From: Mikania micrantha
Lineage: Eukaryota > Streptophyta > Magnoliopsida > Asterales > Asteraceae
Reading direction: 5' to 3'
Length of the DNA stretch: 64,000 bases
Assembly (NCBI GenBank): GCA_009363875.1
Contig: CM018687.1
Location: 18,042,963 to 18,106,962, forward strand
Shown: piece after piece, positions 34,619 through 46,300 of the stretch
Layout: every line of letters starts with the position of its first letter
Numbering within the stretch: position 1 is the stretch's first letter
Program-made: the position numbers and the translations under genes
The notes under the pieces: generated by a model
The model's database searches: none
What the model was told of the DNA's origin: nothing
Seen by the model: only the letters and a program-made list of their open reading frames with translations

Positions 34619-37136
34619 ATGTCAAAATTAGTAAGTTACTTGTTATTTTTTCAATTGTTTGTTTACTTTTTGATATTATACCATCTTATTCTTTCTTACT
34701 AAACATTTTTAACTCTTTTTTTTTTGTAGGAATTTTACCCAGCTCATGTCACAATAAGATGTAATATGAAAGTTATACAATGGATATCATATAAGTTAAC
34801 CAAAAATTCTGATAGATATTTGATTTTTAGCCAAACTTGTTTTGGAGATTGGCTCAAATGTCAATGTATTAGTAGTGAGCCACCACTTGTACATATGATG
34901 CTACAAATACAAATTTTTAGTCCGGCACCCGAATTTGGCATTAACTTTTTTGTTGGTGGCCGTAATGTAACGTTTGGACCACGAGAATTTTGTTTAATAA
35001 CAGGATTAGTGTTCGGTGAGCAAACACCCGAAATTGCCGTACGGGGCAAGTCATTTAATGATAGGCTATTTGGTGATAAAAAAAGATCATAATTTAGCGA
35101 TAGATGAATTGTTATATCTTTTTAGGAATCATCTTGATACTTTGAATGATTTAGATGCTGTTAGGATATGTTTATTGTTGTTAGTTGAACATGGTTTTAA
35201 GGGTCGTGAAGGAAAAGATTTTGTTGCTAAAACGATGTTATGTCTTGTTAATGATATGAGAGCTTGGAATGCATTTCCATGGGGTTCTTATCTATGGAGT
35301 AATACTTATCCACACATTCACGATGCCCTACAAAAAAACGCTAGACAAAACCGTAAAGCTATGTTAAATTATACTCTGAAAGGATTCACTTGGGCATTCA
35401 AGGTTAGGTTTTACAATTATTAAACATGAAAATATATTTTCTTATTTTCCTATGGTAAAAAAAATTAAGATAATAATTATTTTTTTTTTAGATGTGGATA
35501 CATGAGATTTTCCCAGAAATAGAAAGGTTTGTTGGACGGATTGGTTCGTTTCCGAGATGTTTTGGGAAAGAGCACAATCAATTTATCATAATAGTTTCAT
35601 GGTTAGTTTTAAATAACCATGTTCAATTTTCGTAATTATTTTAATGTGCATATTTTTTTTTAAAAAAAAATTTTACATTATGTATATTTCAGGAAGGTTA
35701 CACTCCAATAGATATTTTCTGTACTGTACATGAGATTAACATGAGCTGTTATTTTTCGAGGAGACTTCATCGGTTGATAAAAGTGGAAAAGAGCAGCCAA
35801 ATGCGAATACTTCTCTTCAATTCATGACCCATACTTATGGCCATGATAATAATGATCATTTAAATAGTATAAATAATAAAATGAATTATATGAGGCGTGA
35901 AAATATCACAACTGTTGAAGTTCTTCAACAGATTTATGATCTTTCCAAAGTAAGAATTGTCAAGTTATATATGATATCTTATTATTCATAATTTTTTTAT
36001 TAATTTTTTTCATTATGTTTTATTTTGTAAACAGAAAGTGGAGGAGACACTTACAGATCGAAGTCGTTTGGAGGAAATAATCAATCAATTGTAATACCCA
36101 ACTATATTATATATTTATTTTTTAATAGAAATTAAATACAAATATTTTTTTAGGAAAAATCTTTAAACAAGACGAATCGAGCAACAACTAGTAACTACAA
36201 TGTTGTAAAGTCTCCTCAAGATTTATTCACACCATTGAACAAGACAAATGACTTTAAAGATCCGTTTACTCATGTTGGTGGAAATCTATACTATATAATA
36301 AAAGAATAACAATATGCCACATGTCGTCTTTCTAACATATCCACGTCATATTTGACACGTGGCATCATTTTAGGCTATGTGCATGGCATAGTTGAAAAAT
36401 TTAGAGATTAATTTAATTTAATACAATTAAGTCAAACTTCCAAATTTAAAATAAAACCTAATATTTATTTTATTCAAATATTAATGAAAATTCAATCATT
36501 TTAAACTTTCCATTTTCAATCAATAATTTAGAAAATCAAAATTTTCAAATCTCATTTGTATTGTTTAAAAAAGTTTTTAAAGATTTATTAAATGCATTAT
36601 TTTTCTTTGTTAAATGTATTAAATTTTATGTTATTTATGTATCTATTTTTTATTATTGATTTTTTTGTAATGTTTATTTTTCATACAACTCTGTGTAATA
36701 CGCAGGTCAATAAGCTAGTCAATTTATATATGAAGATACTAATGTCGTAGCAACTCCATCTGTTGTAGAATTGCCAATTGGGGTAAATAATTTATAATCA
36801 TGTATTTATTTTTCAATTATTTGCACTCCATACCTATTATTTTTTTATATTCGAAACATTTTTTACATATATTTAACAGGATATTCCATTGGCTCAAAGA
36901 AAGGGGAAAAGAGTAATGAAGCCATCAGCAGTTTTGCTTTCACCATTTGAGATTATTTCAAGCACACCTAATTTGAAGAAAAAACAAAATGATGAATTAA
37001 AAGATATTTTTGATTTATGCAAAACTGGTATGCGTTGCATCACAGCTCTCACTGATAGTATGAAATTAACCTCCGAGTTTTGGAGAAGCTTACTGGTTTT
37101 AGATGGACCAGCAGGAGGGTTGGAGACAAATGTATA
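34619..37136 (+). pseudogene. Decayed multi-exon DUF1985 gene
   Basis: A plausible start is ATG at 34619 in a 12-nt first exon, followed by an intron (34631-34729, GTAAGT..TAG). Exon 2 encodes FSQTCFGDWL, then FFVGGRNVTFGPREFCLITGL, the signature of DUF1985. A 7-A run at 35078-35084 shifts the frame by one; beyond it the domain continues with LLVEHGFKGREGKDF and AWNAFPWGSYLW. Further exons follow introns at 35403-35491 and others with GT..AG ends, reaching a Lys-rich tail (KPSAVLLSPFEI) that ends at TAA 37134. A Helitron at 36285-36718 interrupts one exon, and an early stop near 35708 probably breaks another. DUF1985 has no assigned activity. It is non-functional as it stands. Confidence 0.7.
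36285..36718 (+). mobile_element. Non-autonomous Helitron (434 bp) inside a DUF1985 exon
   Basis: It starts TCTATACTATATAATAAAAG after an A and ends ..AATAAGCTAG before a T, so it sits in an AT dinucleotide without duplication. A short hairpin CTGTG/CGCAG (36691-36705) lies 9 nt before CTAG. Excising exactly these bases rejoins the flanking exon in frame (..HVGGN then QFIYED..), which fixes both ends independently. It has no coding content. Confidence 0.93.
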
Positions 37137-37820
37137 ATAGTTATATTTTATAAATTTACTTATTGTCAACAATATTTAATTATAAACTATATTACTAACA
37201 ATAAAAACGGTTGTAAATTATTTAATATCTATAAAAGTTTTGTAATTAAATTTTTTTAAACAATTCTTAAAAATATTTAAAAACTTTTGTATCTAATTTA
37301 ATATTTATAAACATTTGTTAATAATTTTTTTAAAAAAATATTTTGAATATTAAAAAATGTAGGTATATTATTTAAAATCAATAAACGTTTGTCTTTAAAA
37401 TTTTTAAAACAATTTTCAAATAAATTTAAAAAAGTTCCTATATTATTTGTTCATAAAATTTTTGAAACAATTCTTATAAATATTTAAAAATGTTGGTATC
37501 TAACATAAATAGTTAAACGTTTGTAATTAAATTGTTTGTATCTAATTTAATATTTATAAATGTTTGTTAATAAAGATTTTTGAAAATTTTTTATAAATAT
37601 TTAAAAACGTTGGTATCTAATTTAAATAGTTAAATTATGGTAATTTAATTTTCTAAACAATTCTTAAAATTATTTAAAAACGCTTGTATGTAATTTAATT
37701 TTTTTTAAAAAAATTTTATATATTTTTTTGTTATATTTGCTGAATTTTTTTTTCAATATATTTTTAATAACTTTTTTCTAAATTTTATTGATTTAAAAAA
37801 TTATTAATAAATAAATAAAA
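37137..37820. other. Very AT-rich 3' part of the MULE
   Basis: Short words such as TTAAAAACGTTGGTATCTAA and TTTGTAATTAAATT recur imperfectly. No gene is visible. Confidence 0.6.
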
Positions 37821-38218
37821 CTCAGAGATATTTACACATAATATATCTCTGAGGTGTACATTTAATATCTCTGACGTGGCTCGCTGACGTATAAATGTAT
37901 ATATTTTTTTATTACGGGAGATATTATTTAAGATTATATCTCTAACGTGGAGATATTTTTACACATAAGAGATATTATCTCATATAATATCTCTGTCAGC
38001 GATATTTGGCCAAATGGCGAGTTCTGATTGGACGAAAATAGGAGAAAAGTTGAAAACATTTGGCCAAAATGCCACTTTGACTGGTCAAAGTGGTTATTTT
38101 GGTGATTTTCCCTTTGTTTTAACCCATGAACTTTCTCATATACATAGAAAGAGACGGATATGTAGGTGCCTAGGTGGATATATTTAAGAAAGAAACAGGA
38201 AGTATATGTATATGTATA

Positions 38219-38605
38219 TAGGGTAATGTTTAAAAGTTAACTCACTATTAGAGCATTAATTCAAATAACTTTGCCAAGATGAAGCCAAATCCTTAAATAT
38301 TTTTTCAACATCATTGTAACACATCTATAACACTTTCTTCTTTTATGAGTTTGCGAAAATTCATTAACGTTTAAGACATAACATCGTTGTAAGTTTTTAA
38401 CTTACAACACTGTAACTATTTTAGACCCAATACTTAAAACGATGTTACGTTTTAAACGGTGATAAATTTTTGCAAACTAATAAAAGAAGAAAGTGTTGTA
38501 GATATGTTATAATGATGTTAAAAGAAATCCAAGATTTGGCTTCATTTTGGTAAAGCTACTTGGGTTAATGCTTTAAGAGTGGATTATTATATGTTCACAA
38601 TCCTA
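38219..38605. mobile_element. MITE-like foldback element, family B copy 3
   Basis: The arms GTTAACTCACTATTAGAGCA and ACTTTGCCAAGATGAAGCC are mirrored by GCTTCATTTTGGTAAAG and GCTTTAAGAGTGGATTATTA. It is more diverged than copies 1 and 2. Confidence 0.75.
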
Positions 38606-41048
38606 TGTATATAGAGGGTGAAGTTAAAGTAAAATTACTTAAATTGGTGAGAAGTATGAAAAAGATTTTTAGTCATTATATTCAATAATTTAATAGTTGA
38701 GATCAAAGTTAAATTAAAAATTAGTGTAAGGGTATTTTACTAATAGACACTTTTATTGACTTTTTATCATGTTCTTCCAATTTTTTAAACGATCATAACT
38801 TTTATAAACGATATTATTATTTGAAAAAAATTACACCAAAAAAACGTGTCTTTTTTATCTTTAAAACGAGTATATGATTGATATATTAAAAATTAAAAGA
38901 AATACATTTTTCTTTCACCTTTTATATTTGTAATTCGTCATTATGTCTATTTGTCTGTTATTTTGTCTTTTTGTTTGTCATTGTTTTTTTTGTTCCTCAT
39001 TGTGTATAACTGTTTTTTCTAAAATGATAAGCTTTAAAAATAATAATGGTGAAACAACTAAATCGCGTACCTTTTATATGTAAATCATAATGATAAAACA
39101 AAAAAAATTCATCAAATACATAAAAACGATGATAAGATAAAATCAAATGGTCAAAAACATAAAACACAACGATGAATACATATGACACAATAACCTGAAA
39201 TATATGTTACTAAAAAATGAAGTTTTAAATAATAAAATGTTGAAATAATATAATTGTGTACTTCTAATATGAAAAAACATAAAAATAAACAACAAATTTA
39301 TTTAATATGTGACAATCCGACTTTTCGGATTAACCTTGTTAACTGAAGATGGTGGGATCACAGGCCCAACAGAGCCAATGTAGGCCCAATAGAGCCAAGG
39401 TAGGCCCAACAGAGCCAGTGTAGGCCCAATAGAGCCAAGGTAGGCCCAATGAGCCCAAAGTAGGTCCAATGGTATTTAGGAGGTCCAATTGGGTTAATCA
39501 AGCCCAATAATATTCCAATGGACCGATTAGTGACAATTCGGTATTCCGAATGAATTCCGTTAACTTTAGAATTAACTGAAATGATGTGAAATCATTTAAA
39601 AATCAAACTTGAGGGTTGGAATTAATCAAAATCAAGTCCAAAGTGTTTGAATTTTATGGATTAGCATTGTAAATACAATAAATGCATAATTTTGACTATT
39701 GAAGTCAAAATTCGAATGGTTCATTGTGTAAAATTTGAAATTACACATTAATTCATGGTTTTAAACGGAATTAAACATCCGTGAACATCACATTGATGAT
39801 TTCAATCATCAATGAACCATTATTAGGCAGCCAATAATCGAGATCATCAAGAATTATGTAAAAAGAATTCAATTTTGACTTGAAAAGTCAAAATTCGGGT
39901 TGTAACTCAAATTTAATTCGAAATTCACAAAAATTGAAGTTGTAACTGAGATTTAATGGCTCTTAATCGTGCTATTGATGATCATTAATGATTTTCATTC
40001 GTTATTAGCCCATTAACATCGAATTAAACTCACATAAATGATTGACAAGTCGAAACCGTTTCAAAATCGCTAGCAATTCGTATAAATCGAATATAACTCT
40101 TCAAATTAAACCTTCCTAAACACTAATCGGTATCTTTAGCATCATAAACACACAATAATTTGCATCCAGAAGTCGAGGATTGGAGATTTGAATCGGGAGA
40201 CGGCCGAAGTCAAGTTACAACTCGAAGTACATCAATTGGGTTACTAATAAGGTAATGCTCGACATCTAAACATCCTAAAAGGGCCGAATAAGCAAATCCC
40301 TAAGTTTATTCTCAGTTCTAGAACCGAATTGTAAGGATTCGAATTCTAGGGTTCTTCGGTTAGGATGATTTGGGGTTTTCAGCATGAATTAGTTTTATAA
40401 TCAAATTAGTATATGTAGAGAGCTTCAGAAACATCTCGTTCAAGAAATCCATATGCTAATTTGGTCAAACAAAAACGAATTCTAGGATTTCGATAGTTAG
40501 GTTTCTCGAAACAAAAGGATTTGGGGGTCTTTATTCAAACTGAACTAAAAATCAAATTAATCTATGTCTGAAGTTTCATAAACCACCGATTAACAAAACA
40601 CTTATGCGGATTTCATGAAATAAAAACAAATCGAAGGGTTTCTAGTTCTAGAGTTTTCATGAAAAAATGTTTTAGGGAATTCGAACTAAACGTGCTTGAT
40701 ATTCAAATTAACTAGCACAGACATATTCGAAATTCATTTTAGAATGAAAACCATGTGTCAATTTTATGATATGATAACGAATTGAGTAGAATTGAATTGT
40801 GGGTTTTGGGACTCGAGTTCGAGGCTGTGTAGGTTCATTTTCATAACCTTGAATCAATGATAAATCAAATTAGAACTAAGGTTGAAGTCGTTTGGGATGA
40901 TGGAACAATAACCCCAAGATCACAGGATCGATCGGGTTCGAAATCAGGCCAATTGATAATTGTTTGGGTCGGATCAATGTAACTATGGGAACCCGGTTTA
41001 AATTGATTAAAACTAATTGAAAACCAAATTAGTATCAAATGTAGAGTA

Positions 41049-41118
41049 AGTGCTACTGGTGTGGGCGTGGTTGTGTGTCCAAGAGGTCAGGGGTTCGAAC
41101 CCTGCCTCTGGCGATTTT
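41049..41118 (+). other. tRNA-like box inside the LTR
   Basis: The segment has a GTGGGCGTGGTTGTGTGTCC stretch followed by GGGGTTCGAACCCTG, a B box-like T-arm with paired flanks, about 35 nt downstream of an A box-like GGTGTGGGCGTGG. A full cloverleaf cannot be drawn. It looks like a tRNA- or SINE-derived piece fixed in the LTR. The 3' LTR copy is at about 50380-50449. Confidence 0.5.
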
Positions 41119-41691
41119 TGTAATTAAAAACCATTTTTGGTTTTTCAATCATAACTTATTTAGTTTTAATCCGTTTTAACCTGTTCAAGTTGCGTTGGAA
41201 CCGTAACGGGAATACGAACGTATTTGAATAATAAAATTTATATTTTAATCCGAAAACGAAATCGCGTATAATTACGTTTATTTAAATAAAATCGTATACG
41301 GCCATATGATTTTATTTAAACGATTTCAAAGGCACACGTACATACGTATGCACGTTCTTAACACTCTAACATACGTGTGTTGACACGTATGTGATTTCAA
41401 GCACAAAACGATTATCCGAATAACTTTAGGTTATTGTTTAAATCACAGATCCTTCGTAAAAGGATTTTCTACACGAGTTCACGTATTTGATCATTCTGCA
41501 ACAATCAAAGGTGCGTACACGGCCCCTTTCTTATTTTAACTGTTTTGGGGGAGAAAACATGTGCAACAAACGCTTTTAGATACATATCACTTGCATGAGT
41601 TAGCTGTTTACATTAAGTGCAAACATAGCATTACAAAGCCTTCTCTTTCGAACCGTTTAATTTGCCGGAGTGCAAAGCGTGGTGGTTGAAG

Positions 41692-41821
41692 ATAGATCTA
41701 TTGGGTTTGACAAACCTCACTTGGTAGATGGGATCTACGCAGGTGTTTGACTGACCAAACACACACATTGCTATTGTTCGTGCTAGACAATAGTGTTAAG
41801 GCAAAAACATGCTATAGCATG
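41692..41821 (+). other. Six inverted repeats in 130 bp of the 5' LTR
   Basis: In order: ATAGATCTAT palindrome (41692-41701); GGTTTG/CAAACC with 1-nt loop (41704-41716); GTAGAT/ATCTAC with 3-nt loop (41724-41738); GTGTTTG/CAAACAC with 6-nt loop (41743-41762); CTATTGT/ACAATAG with 9-nt loop (41771-41793); CATGCTATAGCATG palindrome (41808-41821). All are perfect and nearly contiguous. Confidence 0.95.
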
Positions 41822-42328
41822 GCAACTCGTCAGCTTCGGTGTCGACCACTTGTGTAAATAGTTTATATGACTAGCTATCATGACTGTGCATGTGTGATTA
41901 TGTTATCTACAAACTTGATATTCAAACTGCTGTTTTGAACATTGTGAATACTTAAACCTGTGTATGCACCAACCATTGTGTTGACTTGATTTACATGTTT
42001 TCTCAGGACACTAAGACACAAGCAAGGACAAGCAGGGACTAGGATGTTGAGTCTCATGCATGCATTTCAGTTCAAGTGTTTTAGCTTTGATAAATTAAGA
42101 CATTGAATGTTATTGGATTTGTACTTTACACTTTCAAACTATTACATTTTGTTATTAGGTTTTAAAACGCTTCCGCAAACATTGAAACTTTGATGTTACA
42201 GTTTTAGACCAACATATGTTTTGAAATTCATATAGAGGTCTTCATTATGTCTAATGATCTGAGATCCTGGTTTGTCACGTTCCCAAACGGTATAATTCCG
42301 TTAGTTGAAAATTGGGGGTGTGACAGAT

Positions 42329-42343
42329 TGGTATCAGAGCCAT
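42329..42343 (+). promoter_or_regulatory. Primer-binding site for initiator tRNA-Met
   Basis: TGGTATCAGAGCCAT starts three bases after the LTR end and is complementary to the 3' end of plant initiator methionine tRNA, the standard primer of these elements. It sets the plus strand as sense. Confidence 0.95.
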
Positions 42344-42423
42344 TGGTTATAGCGAACTAGGTTTGCATTGGTAGACTTAGACTATGACTTTTAGACATTA
42401 GACACGCTTGCTTACACAATAGG

Positions 42424-42801
42424 TTGCATAGCAATTACATATGGTATTATGTAACGGACATGAAATTATTATCCACACCTACTAGTGACAAGGAACATCA
42501 AGTCATATCATCATCAGCATCCGAGAAGAGGATACTTGAGCTAGTGGACGACACGATTCACTACGATGAGGAGATACACAAACGACCGAGGGAGAATGGC
42601 CAGTATTGGCAGTGGATCCCTGATCTCATTCGCAGCTTGGTGCGTAAGGAGCAAGTACTTTCGCCACCTACTCCTGACACTACTACTAGTAGTAGTAGTT
42701 GGAAATTACCTACTCTGAGATACCCACCTGAGCAAGCATTTGTAGTTTTTGTTGCACGTATGAATCGGGAGATTCGCAACATGCGAGAGGCAGCTGGATA
42801 G
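42424..42801 (+). CDS. 125-codon open frame in the leader/gag start, unknown
   Basis: This frame runs from ATG 42424 to TAG 42799. The product has an acidic N-terminal half, a Ser run (SSSS near residue 90) and a basic C-terminal end (MNREIRNMREAAG). I recognise no gag domain in it, although gag normally begins about here. It could be a remnant of the gag N-terminus or a frame kept open by chance. Directly after it comes a tandem repeat full of stops. Confidence 0.3.
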   Translation: MHSNYIWYYVTDMKLLSTPTSDKEHQVISSSASEKRILELVDDTIHYDEEIHKRPRENGQYWQWIPDLIRSLVRKEQVLSPPTPDTTTSSSSWKLPTLRYPPEQAFVVFVARMNREIRNMREAAG

Positions 42802-42818
42802 ATCACTGGATTACTAGA

Positions 42819-42965
42819 GGGATGAAATAGGCCATATGATTCACAAAAACAAGTCGGGGGATGAAATAGGCTCTGTGACTCACTAAAACAAGTCAAGGGA
42901 TGAAATAGACCCTATGGCTCGCTCAACGAGTCAGCGGATGAAATAAACCCAATGACTCAAACAAT
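42819..42965 (+). repeat. 39-bp tandem repeat x 4 in the gag leader
   Basis: Units begin GGGATGAAATAG at 42819, 42858, 42898 and (CGGATGAAATAA) about 42935, each followed by a (C/T)TATG(A/G)(C/T)TC block. They contain stops in frame. Confidence 0.85.
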
Positions 42966-43399
42966 ACCATTCCTTATCTTGGGACTATATCTACTAGTTC
43001 CACTAAATTTTTAGTTATGACAAATGATCTGTCACTCTTTACAACACTAACAACAGTTAATAAGGTTGTGGCTTCAGCCTTGATAAGAAAACATCAATTT
43101 TCTTTCTAACTCCTCGACAACAACCTTGTAGCTCTTGGTACTTCCACATGTACGGTATACAAGGACCACTTTATGAACTCACCAACTGTAAGATGAGAAT
43201 TCAAACCCAACTTCTTGTCATGCTTAAAATACCACCAAACTGGCACTGTCACTCGGGTAAGAAGAACTAGAATGATCGTGCGGGAAAGATTTCCGTTACA
43301 GGTGCATACATAAATGCAACATCAATATGACCACAGCAGAACATGATGCAATCGTATTGCTGAGACAATTGTTAACTACACTCAGACACATCAAACATG

Positions 43400-44450
43400 A
43401 CCACATGGTCCACCGAGTGGACTGTTGAACACATCAGTGTGCACGTTCAAGACATTTTTGGACTGCAAATCGCACAACTTCAAAGGATCGGAAGGAGCCA
43501 TTGGACTTCTTCGATGGATTGAAAAGACAGAATCAGTGTCTGAGATGTGTAATTGTCCATAGGAGGACAAAGTCAAGTACGCTACTGGTACTTTAGAGGG
43601 TCCAACATTGACCTGGTGGAACTCCAACGTGCAAACATTGGGATTGGGTGAGGCCAATGCCCTTACTTGGAATGGGTTCAAGACGCTACTACAGGAGGAG
43701 CATTGCCCTCGCAATGAGGTGCAAGCTGGAGGAGGAGTACTGGCACCTTAAAATGGAAGGGCCTAATATCGAGGAGTACACTACTCAATCACACGAATTA
43801 GCCAGACTTCTACCTCACATGACAACTCCACCGAGCAAGTGGATTGAGAGGTACACTGGAGGATTAGTACCTCAGATCCAAGCGTTAGTCTCATTTGCAA
43901 ATCCCACAACCATACATCAAGCTGTTTGATTGGCGCATCAACTGACTGGTCAGGCAATGCTACAAGGAACTCTACCTAAATGGACAGCAGCATCCAAAGT
44001 GGGAGACCACAAGTGAAAGTGCGATAGCAGCAATTCAAAGAACCCCACTCAACAATCAATTCCTCCGAACCGGAAGCATGAGTCAAACAAGACTCATTAC
44101 AATTCGAACAGTAGTTAGCAGTCATCCGAGGGGTATATTGGTAAATACCCAAAATGCAATAAATGTGGACTCTATCATATTGGGAATCAATGTGATAGGT
44201 ACCGATGCCAACGGTGCAGGAAGATGAGTCATGCTACAAAGGATTGTCAGAGAGAATTACAGACAAACTCAACTAACCAGAATAACATCCAGAAAGGTTG
44301 TTTTGAGTGTGGCAAGCCTGGACATTATAAATAGGATTGCCCACAACTCAAGAAAGGAGGGGCTAGCAATACAAACGGCAATGGCAACGGCACCAATAAC
44401 AACAATAATAAGAACAACAATGGGGCTAAGGGCAGGGCATTCGTGATTGG
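43400..44450 (+). pseudogene. Broken gag with two CCHC zinc knuckles
   Basis: The gag domain is readable across frames: GAIGLLRWIEKTESV, then a TAG near 43561, LTWWNSNVQTLGLG, a frame change near 43720, then EEYWHLKMEGPNIEEYTTQS. A TGA at 43927 ends the longest piece. Two zinc knuckles follow with the C-x2-C-x4-H-x4-C spacing: CQRCRKMSHATKDC (about 44203-44250) and CFECGKPGHYK-stop-DC (about 44297-44340), the second interrupted by a TAG. Gag would form the particle and bind the RNA; this copy cannot. Confidence 0.88.
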
Positions 44451-44499
44451 AGGACGTCAAGCATGGGAGGATCCCAACGTTTTTACGGGTAAGTTCCTC

Positions 44500-44870
44500 T
44501 TGAATAATCACTCTGCCTCTATGTTATATGACACTGGTGCCGACCGGAATTTTGTATCTAGTACATTTTGTAAAGTGCTACTGCCCTAGAAAACCTATAC
44601 ACTGTAGAACTAGCTGAAGGCAAGTTAATTGTAGTAGGACATATCCTTAAGGGATGTATTCTTGACCTGATGGGTCAAACACTTGACATTGACCTTATGC
44701 CTATTGCCTTAGGCAGTTTTGATGTAGTCATTGGCATGGACCGGTTGTCGAAACACCGGGCTGAAATAGTATGCCAGGAAAAGGTAGTTCGTATACCTCA
44801 TCCACATAGAGAGACATTGTATGTACAAGGCGAGAAGAGCAGTACGCCACTGCGTCTCATATCTTGTATG
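44500..44870 (+). pseudogene. Gypsy protease remnant
   Basis: The aspartic protease motif reads DTGADRNFVS near 44530, so the catalytic Asp-Thr-Gly is kept. A TAG near 44587 and a frame change follow. The domain end FDVVIGMDRLSKHRAEIVC is intact from the start of the 44670 frame. The protease would release gag and pol products. Confidence 0.85.
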
Positions 44871-44939
44871 AAGGCACACAAATGTCTGCGTAAAGGTCAT
44901 ACAACAGTTATAACACTTATAACTGAGAAACCAATAGCT

Positions 44940-46300
44940 GAGAAGAAGATCGAAGACATCCCAGTAGTTTGTGAATTTTCTGAAGTATTTCCAGAAGACC
45001 TACCAGGATTACCGCCTGTCAGACAGGTGGAATTTCGAATCGACCTTACACCAGACTCAGCACCGATATCTAGGGCGCCTTATCGACTTGCACCATCTGA
45101 GATGCAAGAGTTATCTACACAACTACAAGAGTTGTTGGATAAGGGCTTTATACGACCTAGTTTTTCACCGTGGGGAGCTCCAGTCTTATTTGTTAAGAAA
45201 AAGGACGGGACTTTCCGTATGTGTATCGATTACCGGGAACTTAACAAAGTTACCAACAAAAATCGATATCCGTTACCTCGAATAGATGATCTGTTCGATC
45301 AATTGCAAGGTTCGAGTTACTATTTGAAGATTGATCTCAGATCTGGTTATCATCAACTTAGAGTTCAAGAAGAATATATTCCTAAGACAGCATTCAGAAC
45401 GCGCTATGGCCATTACGAATTCTTAATCATGCCATTTGGGTTGACAAACGCTTCAGCTGTATTCATGGATCTCATGAATCATGTTTGCCAACCTTATCTT
45501 GATAAGTTTGTCATTGTTTTCATTGATGACATTCTCATCTATTCTCAGACTGAGGAGGAGCATGCTGAACATTTTTGATTGCTGTTAGAATTATTGAAAC
45601 AAGAACAATTGTATGCTAAGTTCTCGAAATGTGACTTCTGGATGCGAGAAGTTCAATTTTTTTTGGGTCATATAGTCAATGAAAAGGGCATACATGTTGA
45701 TCCAGCGAAAATTGAAGTGATTAAGAATTGGAAAGCACCAAAGACCCTACCGCGGTACGACAATTCCTTGGTTTGGCGGGTTATTATAGACGATTCATTG
45801 AGGGTTTCTCAAAGATCGCTCAAACACTTACAGCTCTTACTCACAAAAGGACTAAGTATGATTGGACGGATAAATAGGAAGCTGCATTCCAGCTACTGAA
45901 ACAAAAACTCTGCAATACACCGATTTCGTCCTTACTGGAAGGAACAGAAGACTTTGTGGTGTATTGTGATGCATTTGCTCAAAGTTTGGGATGTGTGTTG
46001 ATGCAACGTGATAAAGTGATTGCTTACGCTTCACGACAACTGCGACCACATGAAAAGAATTACACTACTCACGACTTGGAGTTAGGAGTAGTGGTATTTG
46101 CTTTGAAGATTTGGAGACACTATTTATATGAAACCAAGTGTACCATTTACACTGATCATAAGAGTCTGCAACATATCTTTGATCAGAAGGAGCTCAATAT
46201 GAGACAGAGACTGTGGGTCGAGTTGTTGAACGACTATGAATGTGCAATCAAGTACCATCCGGGAAAAGCTAATGTAGTAGCTGATGCTCTAAGCAGAAAA
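44940..46300 (+). pseudogene. Gypsy reverse transcriptase and RNase H, broken
   Basis: The RT is open from 44670 to a TGA at 45576-45578, where the sister copy at 4800 has a sense codon. It includes WGAPVLFVKKKDGTFRMCID and the VFIDDILIY catalytic motif near 45520. A T-run near 45660 adds one Phe codon in frame. A 1-bp deletion near 45745 shifts the frame, and a TAG at about 45877 follows. RNase H is then open in the frame from 45956 with IAYASRQLRPHEKNYTTHDL and TDHKSLQHIFDQKELN. No single frame gives a complete enzyme. Confidence 0.9.

Larger units (their letters stand above)
33302..38112. mobile_element. Probable MULE carrying a DUF1985 gene
   Basis: The outer ends are related in inverted orientation: CCCTAAATCACAAAACTAGCC on the left, and the complement GGGAAAATCACCAAAATAACC on the right, each followed by a TTTGACC block and then ATATCTC-rich DNA. 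The interior holds a DUF1985-type gene, a class often carried by Mutator-like elements together with Ulp1 peptidases. No Ulp1 or transposase domain is visible. I see no convincing 9-bp target duplication (GAAACTAAA versus TTTGTTTTA), so the exact ends are uncertain. Confidence 0.55.
39308..42325 (+). mobile_element. 5' LTR (3,018 bp)
   Basis: It runs TGTGACAATCCG...GGGGGTGTGACA. Near the start is a run of five short repeats AGGCCCAA(C/T)AGAGCCA (39370-39460). Donor-like AAAG/GTGCGT lies near 41510, and acceptor-like TTTTCTCAG ends at 42007 after GTGTTGACTTG. Confidence 0.97.

Noticed and set aside
33293..38121. 9-bp target duplication for the DUF1985 MULE
   Set aside because: GAAACTAAA and TTTGTTTTA do not match, and alternative frames of the ends give only partial matches.
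41049..41118. A functional tRNA gene
   Set aside because: Only a B box-like T-arm and an A box-like stretch are present. The acceptor and anticodon arms do not pair.
42424..42801. Complete gag protein in one frame
   Set aside because: The recognisable gag domain lies further on (43440-43930) and is broken; this frame ends before it.
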